This document shows, piece after piece, positions 44,990 through 56,404 of a stretch of DNA of 64,000 nt. Both the position numbers and the translations under genes were made by a program. Numbering within the stretch: position 1 is the stretch's first letter; each line of letters begins with the position of its first letter. The notes beneath the pieces were generated by a model. That model ran no database searches and was not told the origin of the DNA. It was given only the letters and a program-made list of their open reading frames with translations. This stretch comes from Nectonema munidae (lineage: Eukaryota; Nematomorpha; Nectonematoida; Nectonematidae), in NCBI GenBank assembly GCA_030549495.1, contig JAUIRK010000883.1, positions 1,049,501 to 1,113,500 of the forward strand. The letters run 5' to 3'.

Positions 44990-46910
44990 AATAGTTGGTA
45001 ATTATTGGCCATCTCCCGTACCCCTACTCAAAATGACTGTTATATGAACAAAATCAACACAACGATCGAAACACATGTTGATTAATTTCGTATTATTATT
45101 ATAGATCTTTCTCCATTTTTTTTAAATAATAAGTTTCTTTTCTTCAAGGAAAATGAATTCTTCATCAAGAAGGACAAGATTTTACGTTAATTTTTTCGCA
45201 TGGCACTACTCTTCATATTTTGAACACAAGCAAGAGTTTAATTAATTAATTAAAAAATTAAAGTAACTTCAATATCAGAGAAATACTGCAAATAGAATTT
45301 ATTTTGAAGTTTATATATTTGACATTGATTTACAGGTTTAATCGATTTTTTGACAGGTTTTATTGATTTTGATAAAAATGGACATCATCACTGAATTCAG
45401 CATAGTTGAAATATTGTATGTAACATTAAAAATATTTATAAAAATTTATTAATATCTGAGAAAAATGGGAGGGGGGCACTTTACACCCCCCGCACGTGAG
45501 CGGACAAATTTATTTTTTCATAATAAAAAATTTTTAGTAGACAAAAAGGAGGGGGAGATATAACAAATAAGTGCAAATAATTTTATACAAAAAACGTATT
45601 CATTCTATTATTTATTTTATTTGATAAAAAATAAAAACACTGGTAACATTTCTACTAATAATTTTATAAAAATTTGTATTATAGTAAAAAAAAGATTCAA
45701 AAAATTGTATTGTTTATGTTCGAAAGAAGTAAGAGATATGATCAAAAAATTAAACTTCGAGATATGAGATTTTCGGAAGATTATGCGTATTTCGAAGGAT
45801 GCAAAGAAAGGGATAAAAAATAAAACCTAAATTACAGCTTCCATACAGAATAAACATGTCAATTGAAAACTATGGCATATTTCGTACTTGAAATATTCAG
45901 TTTGAAACATTTAAAACTGCTAACAAATGTCTTCCGTAAGTTTTTACGCCCCAATGAACTCGTTTAAAACCAAAAAAGTATTATTGTTGAATATTATTCT
46001 ATAGATGTAAAGTGAAGTATTTTCCTTATTCCTATAAAGTGGCCAGTCGTGCCTGTTTTGGCGTTACAAAGACGGAATCCCTTTTCTTATCAAAAACGAG
46101 TTTCGAAAAATTTAGCTAGAAATACGATTGTTTATCCCTTTTTTAGTTAAGAAAAAATAAAAACTAATTAAAAAAAGAACTCTAAGGTATTTTTCATATT
46201 AATTTTCTTTGTAAGAAATAAAAAATTTTTGTTAACTTTTTCCAAAATTCGTCCTAGTTTGATGTAAAAAAAATCTAGCTACGCTACTTATAAACTTAGA
46301 TTAAATTTAATTAATTTTAAAAATAAATAATTTTAAAATTCCTTTCAATTAACTAGCTAGTAAATTTTCTTAGAAATCGTAGAATTAAAGAAATTGAGAG
46401 TTTTACTTAAGAGGACAAAATATTTTCCTATAGATATTCATGTAAATGTGAGTGACATATCATCATATATTACAATTTAACGAAAAAAATAAAGACAACG
46501 TGAAAGGATATCAATATAAATTTTAAGTTATTTAAATATTGGAATTTTACAATAAAGACCATTTTTAAGAGTGGATGTATAAAATTGCCAAAACTAAATT
46601 CTCACGACAAAAAAATAAATAAAATTTTGATCAGTTTATTTTTTTTGGAGGCTATATATTTTATTCTGAAATTTATAAGAAAATACAATTCAGATAATTT
46701 TTTTTCCATATAATCTATATTTTACTTGGTTATTGAAAATTTTTTAAAACTCTAAAATTAGGTTTAAATTTCTAAAGATCTTTTGCCAATAAAAAAATTA
46801 GAGGATATCAAGTAGTGCATAAATAATATTTTACAAAAAAATAAGATGGTTGTTCTTCTTTTGGACAACGTTTGATTCTACATTAACAAAAATAGTAGTA
46901 ATATATAATT
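44990..46910. other. AT-rich intergenic stretch, nothing recognised
   Basis: No open frame of note, no repeat ends; a small GC/G-rich patch lies near 45470-45500. Confidence 0.35.
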
Positions 46911-46919
46911 ATTGTTTCA

Positions 46920-47400
46920 GAACATAAACTATTCCCATTGAAGATTAAACTTTTGATTTATAAGCAATTATTCCTTTCTTATGTTAATTATAGCATCATA
47001 AATTGGTTTCCCTTTGGGAAAAAACGTATTCAAATTCTACAAAAGAGAGCTATACCTAATAATAGAGAGCTAATTTTTAACATGAATAAGACGGACCACA
47101 CTTCAGAGATTTTTATTCAGAATAAATTATTGAAAGTAGAAGATATTTTTAAACAAAGGGTTTGAGTATTTCTCTATAAATATTTCAACGGTTGTTTACA
47201 GAATGTTTTCGGGCCACTGATAAGATATAGGGAAAATCTGTCACATAACAGGAACTCTCATAAACCTTTAAAAATTACCTATAGACTAAAAGGAACAAGT
47301 ATTTCTTTAATAAAAAAAGTTAATGAATTTTATAATGATAATGTGCATCTCTTTGAAAATGTATACATGCCATTACTTTCATTTAAAAAAAAATAAAAAA
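46920..47400 (+). mobile_element. LINE 3' fragment (end of reverse-transcriptase ORF)
   Basis: The 46938-47165 frame reads KLLIYKQLFLSYVNYSIINW, then FPFGKKRIQILQKRAI, a typical post-RT segment of CR1/Jockey-type LINEs (LIYxSLFxSYxxY ... LQKRAIR). It continues past a stop as FNGCLQNVFGPLIRY and FENVYMPLLSFKKK, the usual end region. The 5' part is missing. Confidence 0.65.
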
Positions 47401-47569
47401 TCATCTTCTGAGTACATACAAAATATAATCTAATCTAGACCTTACCTTTTGTTTTCGATGTGAACTTTTAAGTTGTACTTGTTGGTTTAAACTATAAGAA
47501 GAAGAAGAAGAATTTATTTGAATAGAAAGCAGTATGTCAAAGTTAACAATATGAAGTCTAACATGAAAT

Positions 47570-48600
47570 GCTTTAATAGAATTGGTGTGCCACAGGGCTC
47601 TGTCCTAGGGGCTAGGGCCATTATTTTTCAACATCTATATGAATGATATGAAGGATGTTTTGAACACAAATCAAATTTCTTATTTTCTTTTTTAAACTAA
47701 AAACTTATTAGTTTTTTTAACTCTCGGATATTTAATATATTTTATGTATGCTGACGACATATCTATTTTGTTTCCTTACAAAGATTATTCTGATTCTATC
47801 TTAATCAACGTCAAACTTAGCACCGTAATGCAATTTTTTCGTTCAAATGCACTTAAAGTGAGTGAGGACAAGTGTAAGTGCATGACATTCTAAAACAGTA
47901 AAGCTAATAAGGATCACTTTGATATTTTGTTAAATAATTGTGTTCTAGAGAATGTGGATGCTTTCACTTTTCTTGGAATTACAATTGACTATAAATTGAA
48001 ATGGTCTCATCATATAAAAAAAACTTACCTCTAGGTTAAATATGCTTCTCTCTCGATTCATAGCGTATAGTTTCTTACCAATAAATATTAAGATAAAAAT
48101 GTACAAAGCTTTTGTACAACCTGTATTATATTACTCAATTTTTAAACTGGGGACATGTAAATACAGTGATTTTACTAAAAACTCAAAAAAAAATATTAAG
48201 AAAAGTGTATAACGTAAAATACATTAGCCATACTAGTAATTTGTTTAAGGACTCTAATACTTTGAAAGTTAGGGATCTTTATAGTTATAGAATCTGCTTG
48301 TTTCTATTTAAATAAGTAAAGGGTATATGCTGTCCTAAGTTAGCTAATACGTTGACTTTTAATACCCAGATACAAGTGCGGACCAAACACGTAATGCTTG
48401 CCATTTACATTTAGAGCAGTTAGGTTCTATAAATAAGCAAACGTTGGGTCAAAAAATATCATGGTTTTTTTTTATGAAAATCCTTCATTATATGATTATT
48501 GTTGGCTAAACAGTTTTGCTAGTTTTAAAAAAGAAATGAAAAATTATTTATCTAGTCAATACTTATCTTGTAATTCACGTTATTGCTACATTTGCTCTTG
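47570..48600 (+). mobile_element. LINE reverse-transcriptase fragment, second copy
   Basis: Translation gives GVPQGSVLG at about 47587, FMYADDISILFPYKD at about 47745 (the YADD catalytic motif), NALKVSEDKCKCMTF, FTFLGITIDYKLKWSHHIKK, and KAFVQPVLYYSIF near 48105, in the standard order of a Jockey/CR1/I-type reverse transcriptase. Stops and frame changes show decay. It follows directly on another LINE 3' fragment in the same orientation. Confidence 0.8.
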
Positions 48601-48781
48601 TCATTCTTGATTATTGTAATATAGTATATATAATATACATTAAACATGACACACACATGAATATATATACATGTATTCGTTTATATATGCACTCACTCTT
48701 ACACACACACATATATATATACTACATAGTTATATTTACTGTATTTGATTTTCTGTTTTTAACCCTCTAAGCTTGTATTGA

Positions 48782-48933
48782 GGGCGTGAGTAGGGTTGGT
48801 TAGATGCTGGATTCGATAACTCAAGCTCTTAGGTTCGATTCCGCATCAAGCCTGCTTTGCTCATAGTTCGATACAAGGGCGCAATTGTGCCTTCTCGATG
48901 AAAATACCCTATGGTACCTTTACCTTTGTATTA
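48782..48933 (+). repeat. tRNA-derived SINE family A, copy 5 (nearly complete)
   Basis: It starts GGGCGTGAGTAGGGTTGGTT and has the B box AGGTTCGATTCCGC. The body CATCAAGCCTGCTTTGCTC is followed by ATAGTTCGATACAAGG and GCGCAATTGTGCCTTCTC, and the end is TACCTTTACCTTTGTATTA. It is the best guide to the family's full length of about 150 bases. Confidence 0.9.
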
Positions 48934-48939
48934 TTTTTA

Positions 48940-50185
48940 ACTCGTTTCAATGAAATTTTCTTTTCTTTTTTCAGGTTACACACGTCAAGTGGCTTTCAGT
49001 AGCCTTTGTGTGAATCCTTGCATACAAATACTTAAAACCATAACTTGCTTTTAAAATCATAGCTTGTATTTTGATTTTACGAATTCTTATTCTGGATAAA
49101 ACTGGAAAAATCTAATTCACGGCATATTTGGCTATTGATTTTTCCTATAATGATAATCTTGAAAAAGATAATATAGTTCTTCATGTGAATATATATTATA
49201 AATATTAACATATATAGATATTGTTTGCTCCACTTTATTATTTTTGTGAACTCTTTTTTTATAATAAAATTCTCTCTCTATCATAACTTGCACGGAAAGT
49301 GTTAGTTAAATTTAAAAGTATTAAATCTGTTTTAGGGTTATAAAGATAAAGCTAATTGAAGTTTTAATTTTAATTATAATAAGTTTTTCGGTAGATCTAT
49401 AATAATGCGGACCATTTACATAGCGGGTGTTTCGCTTTCACCCTTCCATCCAGGTTAGAAAAGATTTGCTGTGTATCTATAAAGTATCTCCTCCTACACC
49501 TTTTCTGCTATTATGAGGTCGGTCGTATTGACCTCATTTCTCTATAAATCTCTTTATTGGGCATCTTCATCTTTGAGCGCAAGCTCTTTCATTCTTTGCT
49601 TTATTCAATCTTTCTAACTTCCTAGCTACCTTCGCTGATTTGTTTTTCCAGGGGTTTGTCTTTCCTACACTCTTATACTACATTTAACTGCTTTTTTCTT
49701 AACACATATCCAACCATCTTAATGCTCATTTTGGCTATCTCAAGTACTTTTTCCCTTACTTCATTTTTAATCTACTCTATTTTTGTTTGCTATCATTTTA
49801 AAATTCTTCTCTTTGATATAGGCAGTTAAGATTCCAACGTAATACTGTGAGCTACATCCACGATTAGTTGTTTAGGATGCATTAAAAATTGGATGAAGAT
49901 TATACAGTCATATACCCTTCCTAACGTCAACAATTTTGTACTCATAATTGGAGATCTATAGTCTTTTCTCCCTTTATCAGCTTTACGAACAAGACAATGA
50001 TGATTTGTAGTCAGAGTTGTTTTTCATAGAACAACTGTTTACCAGAACGAACGAGATTATTCTTATCAAAGTGAATATTCGCTTTTTACCTCTAAACCAT
50101 TTAGTTTAGAAACTAAAAACCCTCTAAGGGAAGACAGATCTAGCCATTAAAGACTATTTGAAGGGTTCGCCCTATGAGAGATATA
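48940..50185. other. Intergenic stretch with a SINE-B-like scrap
   Basis: Mostly unassigned. Bases 49905-49930 (ATACCCTTCCTAACGTCAA) match the GC-rich tail of the SINE at 35232-35402 over about 19 bases. Confidence 0.35.
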
Positions 50186-50192
50186 TTGGGCA

Positions 50193-50324
50193 AGGTAAAG
50201 TACCTTAGAGTGTTTTCATTGCAAAGATGCAATTGAAACGCTTGTGTCGAAATACAAGCAAAGAAGGCTTGATGGTCGATTAAAACTTTACAAAAACATG
50301 TATCCAACAAATCTTACTTACACC
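50193..50324 (-). repeat. tRNA-derived SINE family A, copy 6 (diverged)
   Basis: The minus strand starts GGTGTAAGTAAGATTTGTTG. The B box is lost, but CATCAAGCCTTCTTTGCTT, TTCGACACAAGC, GCAATGAAAACACTC and the TACTTTACC end remain. Confidence 0.78.
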
Positions 50325-50329
50325 CGATG

Positions 50330-51030
50330 CGAATGAGCTTGCCTATCCTTTCGCTTTACGGACTTTATACATTTTGAGTAAAGGTTATCAATAGAAACCA
50401 CTTTTGAATGTTAAAATAATTTTCTATTTTCAAGTATTCTCTTTTTACACAAATGTCCTCGATGACTTGTATGATTAGATTCTGAAAATTGATTAAAAAA
50501 AAAGTAAAACGACTTTTTTGATGTGGGTAATTTAATTACGAAAGGATGTACTCTAAGGCATTATTCTGATATAATACGAACGCAAATTTCTTTTTAAATA
50601 TCTTTCTTCCACTGTATTTGTGTTTACGATAACTTGTGGGGAATTAAATTTAGCAATTAAACAACTGTTAATGCACAAATATCAGGATAATTATAAAACA
50701 CACCCAGAGCCAATTTTCTGGTTAGTTTGTATTACCAATAAACTTTTGTCGTTGTTTCCGACATCGAGGTTACATTTTTATATATTATAAATGAGCACAA
50801 CTTGGAAGTGTGTTGAGAAGAAACCCAAAAAACTTTAAAATTTCTGCAGTCTGTCTTTTTGGAATTTAGGCGCTGATAGATATATATCTGTAATAAATTA
50901 TGCCATTTAAGACAAGTTCTTTGATATATGGGGGTGTGAAAATAATAAGTAAGTATATTTTAATTGACATATTTATCACAAATAAATAAACTTTTACTAT
51001 GAGAGCAGACAGCAAGCTTGTGTTGTAAGT
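50330..51030. other. Intergenic stretch, nothing recognised
   Basis: AT-rich with no identifiable feature. Confidence 0.3.
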
Positions 51031-51039
51031 AATTTGTCT

Positions 51040-51530
51040 GTGTTACTGAGCATCGCTTTTTTCTACAAATCTTTTAACAAAAGGTAAACCAGAAAAATAA
51101 GATGAATCTACTAATCCTGATACATATATTTCAGGTAACATGTAATAGTGGTTACTTTGAATTACATATATAATAAAAGTAAATACCATATCTACCAGGT
51201 TTATGAGGATCGTATACTTTACTGAGATTTTTACTTTTAAAAATTATGAGTTGTTCATCAATAGTAACAGCAAATAAGGTCAAAACTTCAAAAAAACTTT
51301 GAAAAATTAATGGTAAATATATCGAATTGGACTTATTTTAATTTACATCGCAATTTTCCTTGTTATCAAACCTTATGAAGTTATGAATAAGAGTAAACAT
51401 TTCGCGTCCAAGTGGAGCTAATTAAAATAGACTTTCGAAAAAAGAAACGATGTCAGATGTCTTAATTCTCTGATCAATATTTTGACAAATATAAAGCAAT
51501 ATTGGAAAATAGGATAATCGATGGTGAATA
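51040..51530 (-). pseudogene. piggyBac-like transposase relic
   Basis: The minus strand reads APLGREMFTLIHNFIRFDNK at about 51360-51420. It then reads VTIDEQLIIFKSKN near 51230-51270 and PHKPGRYGIYFYYICNSK downstream. These are the R-F-L-H-FDNK, IDEQ-xxFKGR and P-KP-KYGIK blocks of piggyBac transposases in the correct order. Several stops break it. No TTAA-flanked ends were identified. Confidence 0.68.
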
Positions 51531-51534
51531 TTGA

Positions 51535-52265
51535 AACTTTGATTAAAAGTATAATGATTTCGGCGATCCTGATAACAGTTAGATAAAGATGGAGATGTTG
51601 AAAATTGATAATTAATTTTTTGTTAAGATAGATATGATTTTTACATGTTCATTTGTAACTTTTATTTTTCTTAGCAATAATGAAGGAATATAAAGAAAAA
51701 TTTTATAAACACCTTTTTTACAAAAAATAAAGTTGATATGTTGAAAACATATAAGAATGCTAAGATATTAAGAGAGTTACAAAAAGGAATGCTCTCATTT
51801 AACTAGGGCGATAATTCAGGTAATGATTAGCTCATTTTCTTTGAGGACATGACCCATCTTTCTTCGAGTTAAGCCCAAAAACTACTAATTGCTGTGAGGG
51901 TAATCATAGCGCTCTCGAACACTATTTTAAAGCTTGCCATTCAACAATAGCAAACTATTTGATTAATTAATGCAGATAAACAAAACTAAAAAATTTTAAG
52001 CTACAATGGAAAATCCTAGAAGAATCAAATATAAAAAATGGCTGTGAAACGTACAAATTTAGTGGAAAATTATATGTATATTAACAATTTAAAAACAATT
52101 GCTGATATTTTTTACATATTAATTTATGATAGAAAAGTGTCATTTTTAAAATTAGAATTTTAGCTTGTCAACTAAATTTTAATAAAGGGCTTAGTGCTAT
52201 TGTTTTATATAAAAAACAAACTTTTTTTTCTTAAACTGTTTTAAAATGAGTAGTTTTTAATTTAT
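51535..52265. other. Intergenic stretch, nothing recognised
   Basis: AT-rich, no motif-bearing frame. Confidence 0.3.
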
Positions 52266-52277
52266 ATTACAAGCTAT

Positions 52278-52853
52278 CGTAATGTTGCACTATCCGTGCA
52301 TTGATGAAAAGCAATTTTAATTAGAAAGAAGTTGTTCAATGATATGATGCTTTCATATGTCAATCTTATAGATAGTTTGAGTATCGCACTATACGTGCAT
52401 TGTAGCAAATACAGTCCATAATACGAGTATATCTATTCTACATGATACACATATAGTGCGATGTAACGTGTCTATGCATAATGCTGTGATGAAGAGATTA
52501 TGAGCTGTATGAGACAGGGACGCCCTCTTATACTATATGGGTTACCAACACAAATCTTTTTAGATTCATCATACACACTTGAGTTATAATAACAGTGAAG
52601 GAGAGGGTATTTCACAAATGTTATTGCGTCTTGAAAATTCAATAACTCTTGATTAAAATTTCAGCACAAATTTAATATTGTCTTATCACTTCCTCTGTAT
52701 TATGGAGGCAGGCATAGACTGTATTTGCTACAAGCACGTATAGTGCGATACTCAAACTATAATCACATTCAAGAAAAGAATGAAAGCATTATATCATTGA
52801 ACAACTTCTTTCCAATTAAAATTGCTTCAATGCACGGATAGTGCAACATTACC
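52278..52853. mobile_element. 576-bp foldback element with long inverted ends and perfect 8-bp target duplication
   Basis: CAAGCTAT flanks both sides (52270-52277 and 52854-52861). About 145-150 bases at each end are inverted copies, starting (C/G)GTAATGTTGCACTATCC and including GCAATTTTAATTAG/G, AAGAAGTTGTTCAATGATAT and TTTGAGTATCGCACTATACG. The centre of about 280 bases is non-coding. The motif GCACTAT(C/A)CGTGCA, itself nearly palindromic, occurs twice in each arm and in weaker form in the middle. An 8-bp duplication fits hAT, P or Merlin superfamilies; none can be chosen from the ends alone. Confidence 0.9.
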
Positions 52854-52864
52854 CAAGCTATATT

Positions 52865-53790
52865 TATATCTATTCTTATACTTCATTTCACACCTTAAAT
52901 TTTTATGATTCTAACTTTGTATATACTTCCACCGTTCATATTTCAATTTAATCAATAAATAAATATATCTATGCTTCAATATCAAAATGGCTTATTATTT
53001 CTCATTCAACACCTCTAGCTTTCATTTTCTGAAGATACTTTATCTGCACAATTTTTTTAAAGAATTTTATGTGTTTTATATAAATTAAAAATTCACGATG
53101 GATTTTAAAAAAACAAATTCATGAAAGCATAAGTATTGCATGTTAGTAAAAAGTATTATAAGGTGCAACAGAGCCAAGATTTCATATAGCGCAAGTGTAG
53201 ATACTTTAAAGCTTCTTCCCAACCTTCCTGCATTTCTCGGTATAAATATATCTGTTTCTGGGATTTTGAGAATGCTTTGATTAGGTATGCGAGAGAGACG
53301 TACACTTAAAGAGTGTATCGGGGAGGGGACCAAATAGCGAGTTTTAAATGTCGTACACAAGGCACACATGTTAAAAATGGACAAAGAGTAGTTAGGAAAA
53401 AGAGTTTGCAATTCTTCAAAAAATGTGCGTGAAAGTTTATTTGATAATAATTAATTAATATTTTTTTATATTTACGAAATAGTAACTCAGTTGAAAGATA
53501 ATACAGAATACTGTGTGCGAATTATTGTCATGCAATTCAAACACAGACACACATACACACAAATTTTTTGCTTTGAATTCTTAAAATTTTAAGTAAAATT
53601 AACAGTATAAATCTTGATGTTCCTTTTGCTGGCTGATGACCAAAAATCATATATTTTGCAAAAAATTGATCAGTTTTTTTAAATGATAAAAGTAAGAGAT
53701 GGGTGATTTAAAGAGAGAAAACATTTTGATCTTCAATGGGATGCACTTTTGAAGTGAGTTAGATTATGGGAAAACTGGAGATGTGTAAGT
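52865..53790. other. Intergenic stretch with an unassigned 108-codon minus-strand frame
   Basis: The frame 53411-53085 (minus) contains IPETDIFIPRNAGRLGRSFK but matches no family I know and lacks supporting splice sites or a start context. The rest is AT-rich. Confidence 0.3.
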
Positions 53791-53792
53791 AG

Positions 53793-54151
53793 TCAATATC
53801 TTGCAAGGGTAGCGCCATTTTGATGATGATGCTGGTGGTGGTGATGATAGCCCGCTCCGTAAGCTGGGGAGTGGTGGTGTTGAGAAGCAGGAGATGATTG
53901 GTGGTGCTGTTGCTGAAAAGCAGCTTGTTGTTGATTGACAGCTGCCATTTGATAAAAGTGTGGCTGTCTATTGGGTGATTGATGACTAGATTGGCCACTA
54001 GCACTTCCCACATTTCCACTGTTATTATTCGTGCTGTTGAAGTAGTAAGAGAGATTTGGATGGTGGTGGTGATGATGGTGACTATTGGAAGTATTGAAGT
54101 AGCTGCCTTGTTGATTCCCTTCTCTAGCATTTCCACTGTTCAGAATATTAT
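53793..54151 (-). CDS. Terminal exon of an unidentified protein, His/Gln/Asn-rich
   Basis: The acceptor CTTCATTCTTGTAG ends at 54152 and the reading runs to TGA at 53793-53795. The 118 residues include NILNSGNAREGNQQGSYFN, a run of seven His, NSTNNNSGNVGSASGQSSHQ, QQQAAFQQQHHQSS, HHHHQHHHQNG and the end ATLARY. Such homopolymeric His/Gln/Asn tails are common in arthropod transcription factors and RNA-binding proteins, but no domain is present to choose. The exon begins two bases into a codon. It could be the 3' end of the gene whose exons lie at 57795-57893 and 60081-60467; their phases do not join directly, so at least one more exon would be needed. Confidence 0.6.
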
Positions 54152-54264
54152 CTACAAGAATGAAGTTTGGATTCATAAATCCAAATCAATGAATCAGATT
54201 CTTAAATCTTTAGATCACTTCAATAAAGGTTATAAATCCATAAATCAGATTCATAGAATAAGTA

Positions 54265-54733
54265 CCGTATATTTTAGTGTATAAGTCGACCCCCAAAATG
54301 AGAGTAATTTTTTAATGATTTTTGCAAATATCTGAAGTATAAGTGGACCTCTAAAATACAGAACTCGACTAAATTATAGGCTAGCCTAAGCAGCAGTGTA
54401 AAAGTTACCATATATAAAACACCGGGCATTAATTAAAGACTGCCGGTCTGTTATTACAAATACTGTTCTACTTTCAATATGAAATAACATATAAGATAGT
54501 ATTAACATAAATCTCTATACTTTACATACTCATATACTTTCCCTTCTTTTTCTCTCTAATTCAGTCTGTTCCTAATTCTTCTACTAATTAGGTAAAATTC
54601 TTTAAATATTTTTTTATACTTAAGCTAACCATGGAATATTTTGTTACTGTTTGATAAGTCGACTCTCAATTTTGGGTCTATTTTGGAAGGGGGGGGGGGG
54701 CTAAAAGGTCGACTTACACACCGAAATATACGG
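54265..54733. mobile_element. 469-bp MITE with CCGTATATTTTAGTGTATAA ends
   Basis: The left end CCGTATATTTTAGTGTATAA and GTCGACC, and the right end CCGTATATTTCGGTGTGTAA and GTCGACC on the opposite strand, are flanked by TA (54263-54264, 54734-54735). A 12-G run lies just inside the right end. No coding capacity. Ends of this type (CCGTAT-TTT-GGTGTATAAG) recur in many animal genomes, from memory. Confidence 0.82.
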
Positions 54734-55019
54734 TAAATTTTAGAGGGTATATAATGAATATATAATGAGGTTGTCCCCCAATATGTTAAAATATGGGTTC
54801 AGTAGAAATTCACTGACAAATAATTTTTATTTGTTTTCACTATAATTTGGAAGTTTTAAACTTTATAACTTTTTAAACTATTTTTTATTTTATGTATTTT
54901 TTTCAAAATATTAACTTTATTATTTTTTTATTTTAAAAATAAATTTTAGTTTTTGCACACTAATTTTTTAAAAAATATTTGTGTGTGAAACTCCACCGTA
55001 AAACATGGAAAAGTAATAT

Positions 55020-56400
55020 GGTTAGTCTACTCACAAATAAACCAAGTGTGACGCGAGAGCAAGGGACAGAGACCAGGTGGTCGCTACCTACTGTGGAGAG
55101 CGCAGTGGTTGTGCATTGGACGACCCCCGAGACTCTCGCAGTCGCACTGTCTAAAATTGGCGCCGCACTTTAAAGCTGCTCCGTACCTGGCGCTTGACTA
55201 CCCGACCCTGCAATCATAAGACATGACTTATCATGAGCGGTCATTGGCGGCTATTTCAGATCTAATAGGATTTGGGATAGGAATGGCCAGGGAGGATCTC
55301 AATATGATCGTCGGCACGCTAATGGGCCCGGGCTAGGTTTGCGTCAGAGAGGACAGATGTTGTTTCAGTCAAGAAGAACCAACTCCAAATGCCCATTGAT
55401 ATTCTGAGCTGCAGTCTCGGATATCATCATGAACCCCACACCCTTCTTTCAAGACGCGTGGTAGATATATAGCTCAACCGACCGTATTTCATATATCGTG
55501 CCAGATCTGAGCATAGTTTGAGCTTTGCGCAAATGGCCAGAGATATGAGGTGTTGCGAAAAGGAGGTTGCATTCCGATAAGAAATAATTTTAAATGGCAA
55601 CGCCTACAGTCAGATATTTTTAATATAGAATATTTTTCAGAGATGGAAAAAAGAAGACACCATGGCTATACGTGCCATATGGGGCCATGATGCTGAACGC
55701 CTAGTCACTTCTGGAACTGGCAGACTGGTTATCCACTGTAATATAAGCCTCGGATCATTTGCTCTTTCGAAAGGGAACTATTACACAGCCTATTAGTATT
55801 AATAGTCCTACCAGACGTGATCAAGGCATATTCTTGGAGCGAAGATGAGATGCCAACACCAGTTGTTACAGTAAGGCCTTCGCTGCGAGTAATTGGGCCA
55901 TGGTGAGGCAGGATGCCCTCAAGCATTGGATAATGTGGGGCTGATACTGTCCAAGCTGCTGCCGTAGTGGGTGGAGACATGGAGTCCTTTGACTAAATGG
56001 ACGTCTAACGGGCTCGCCTGCGGCAGGAACCGCGACCGGTAGTGAGCTATAAGACAAGGCTGTGGACTATTAGCTAGTGTCTAACTAATAATGGATAAGT
56101 GGCTATTATCATCTAATTGTCTGACCAAGAAAGATGACCTATTAAAGCAGGAGGAGATAGACAGAGAGCCCTTTCAGACGGGGCTATTTTGCGGGCACGC
56201 ACTGGATATCTTCACCTAACTTGGAGGTTAGTACTCCCAGAAAATGGATATATAAATGTAGGACACATCAGGTCCTCCATTGCCGAGTGCTAAGATCACA
56301 TCTCGGGATCAGTGGAAGCCTTTGAACCACCGAGTTATATGATAAACAGAAACCAAATCTTGATCTAGCCTCTCTAGTTTACTGAGCAATGAGGGCTGGC
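55020..56400. other. GC-rich orphan block of about 1.4 kb
   Basis: Counted lines reach 50-60% GC, against about 30% in both flanks, with abrupt edges near 55020 and 56400. Open frames are short (64 codons + at 54979, 83 codons - at 55980, 63 codons - at 56057) and none resembles a known protein. No terminal repeats were found. A central AT-rich dip lies near 55580-55640. It could be an insert from another source or a very old decayed element. Confidence 0.55.
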
Positions 56401-56404
56401 AAAG

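Noticed and set aside
53085-53411. 108-codon minus-strand frame
   Set aside because: No recognisable motif, no start or splice context; could be chance in a GC-slightly-higher patch.
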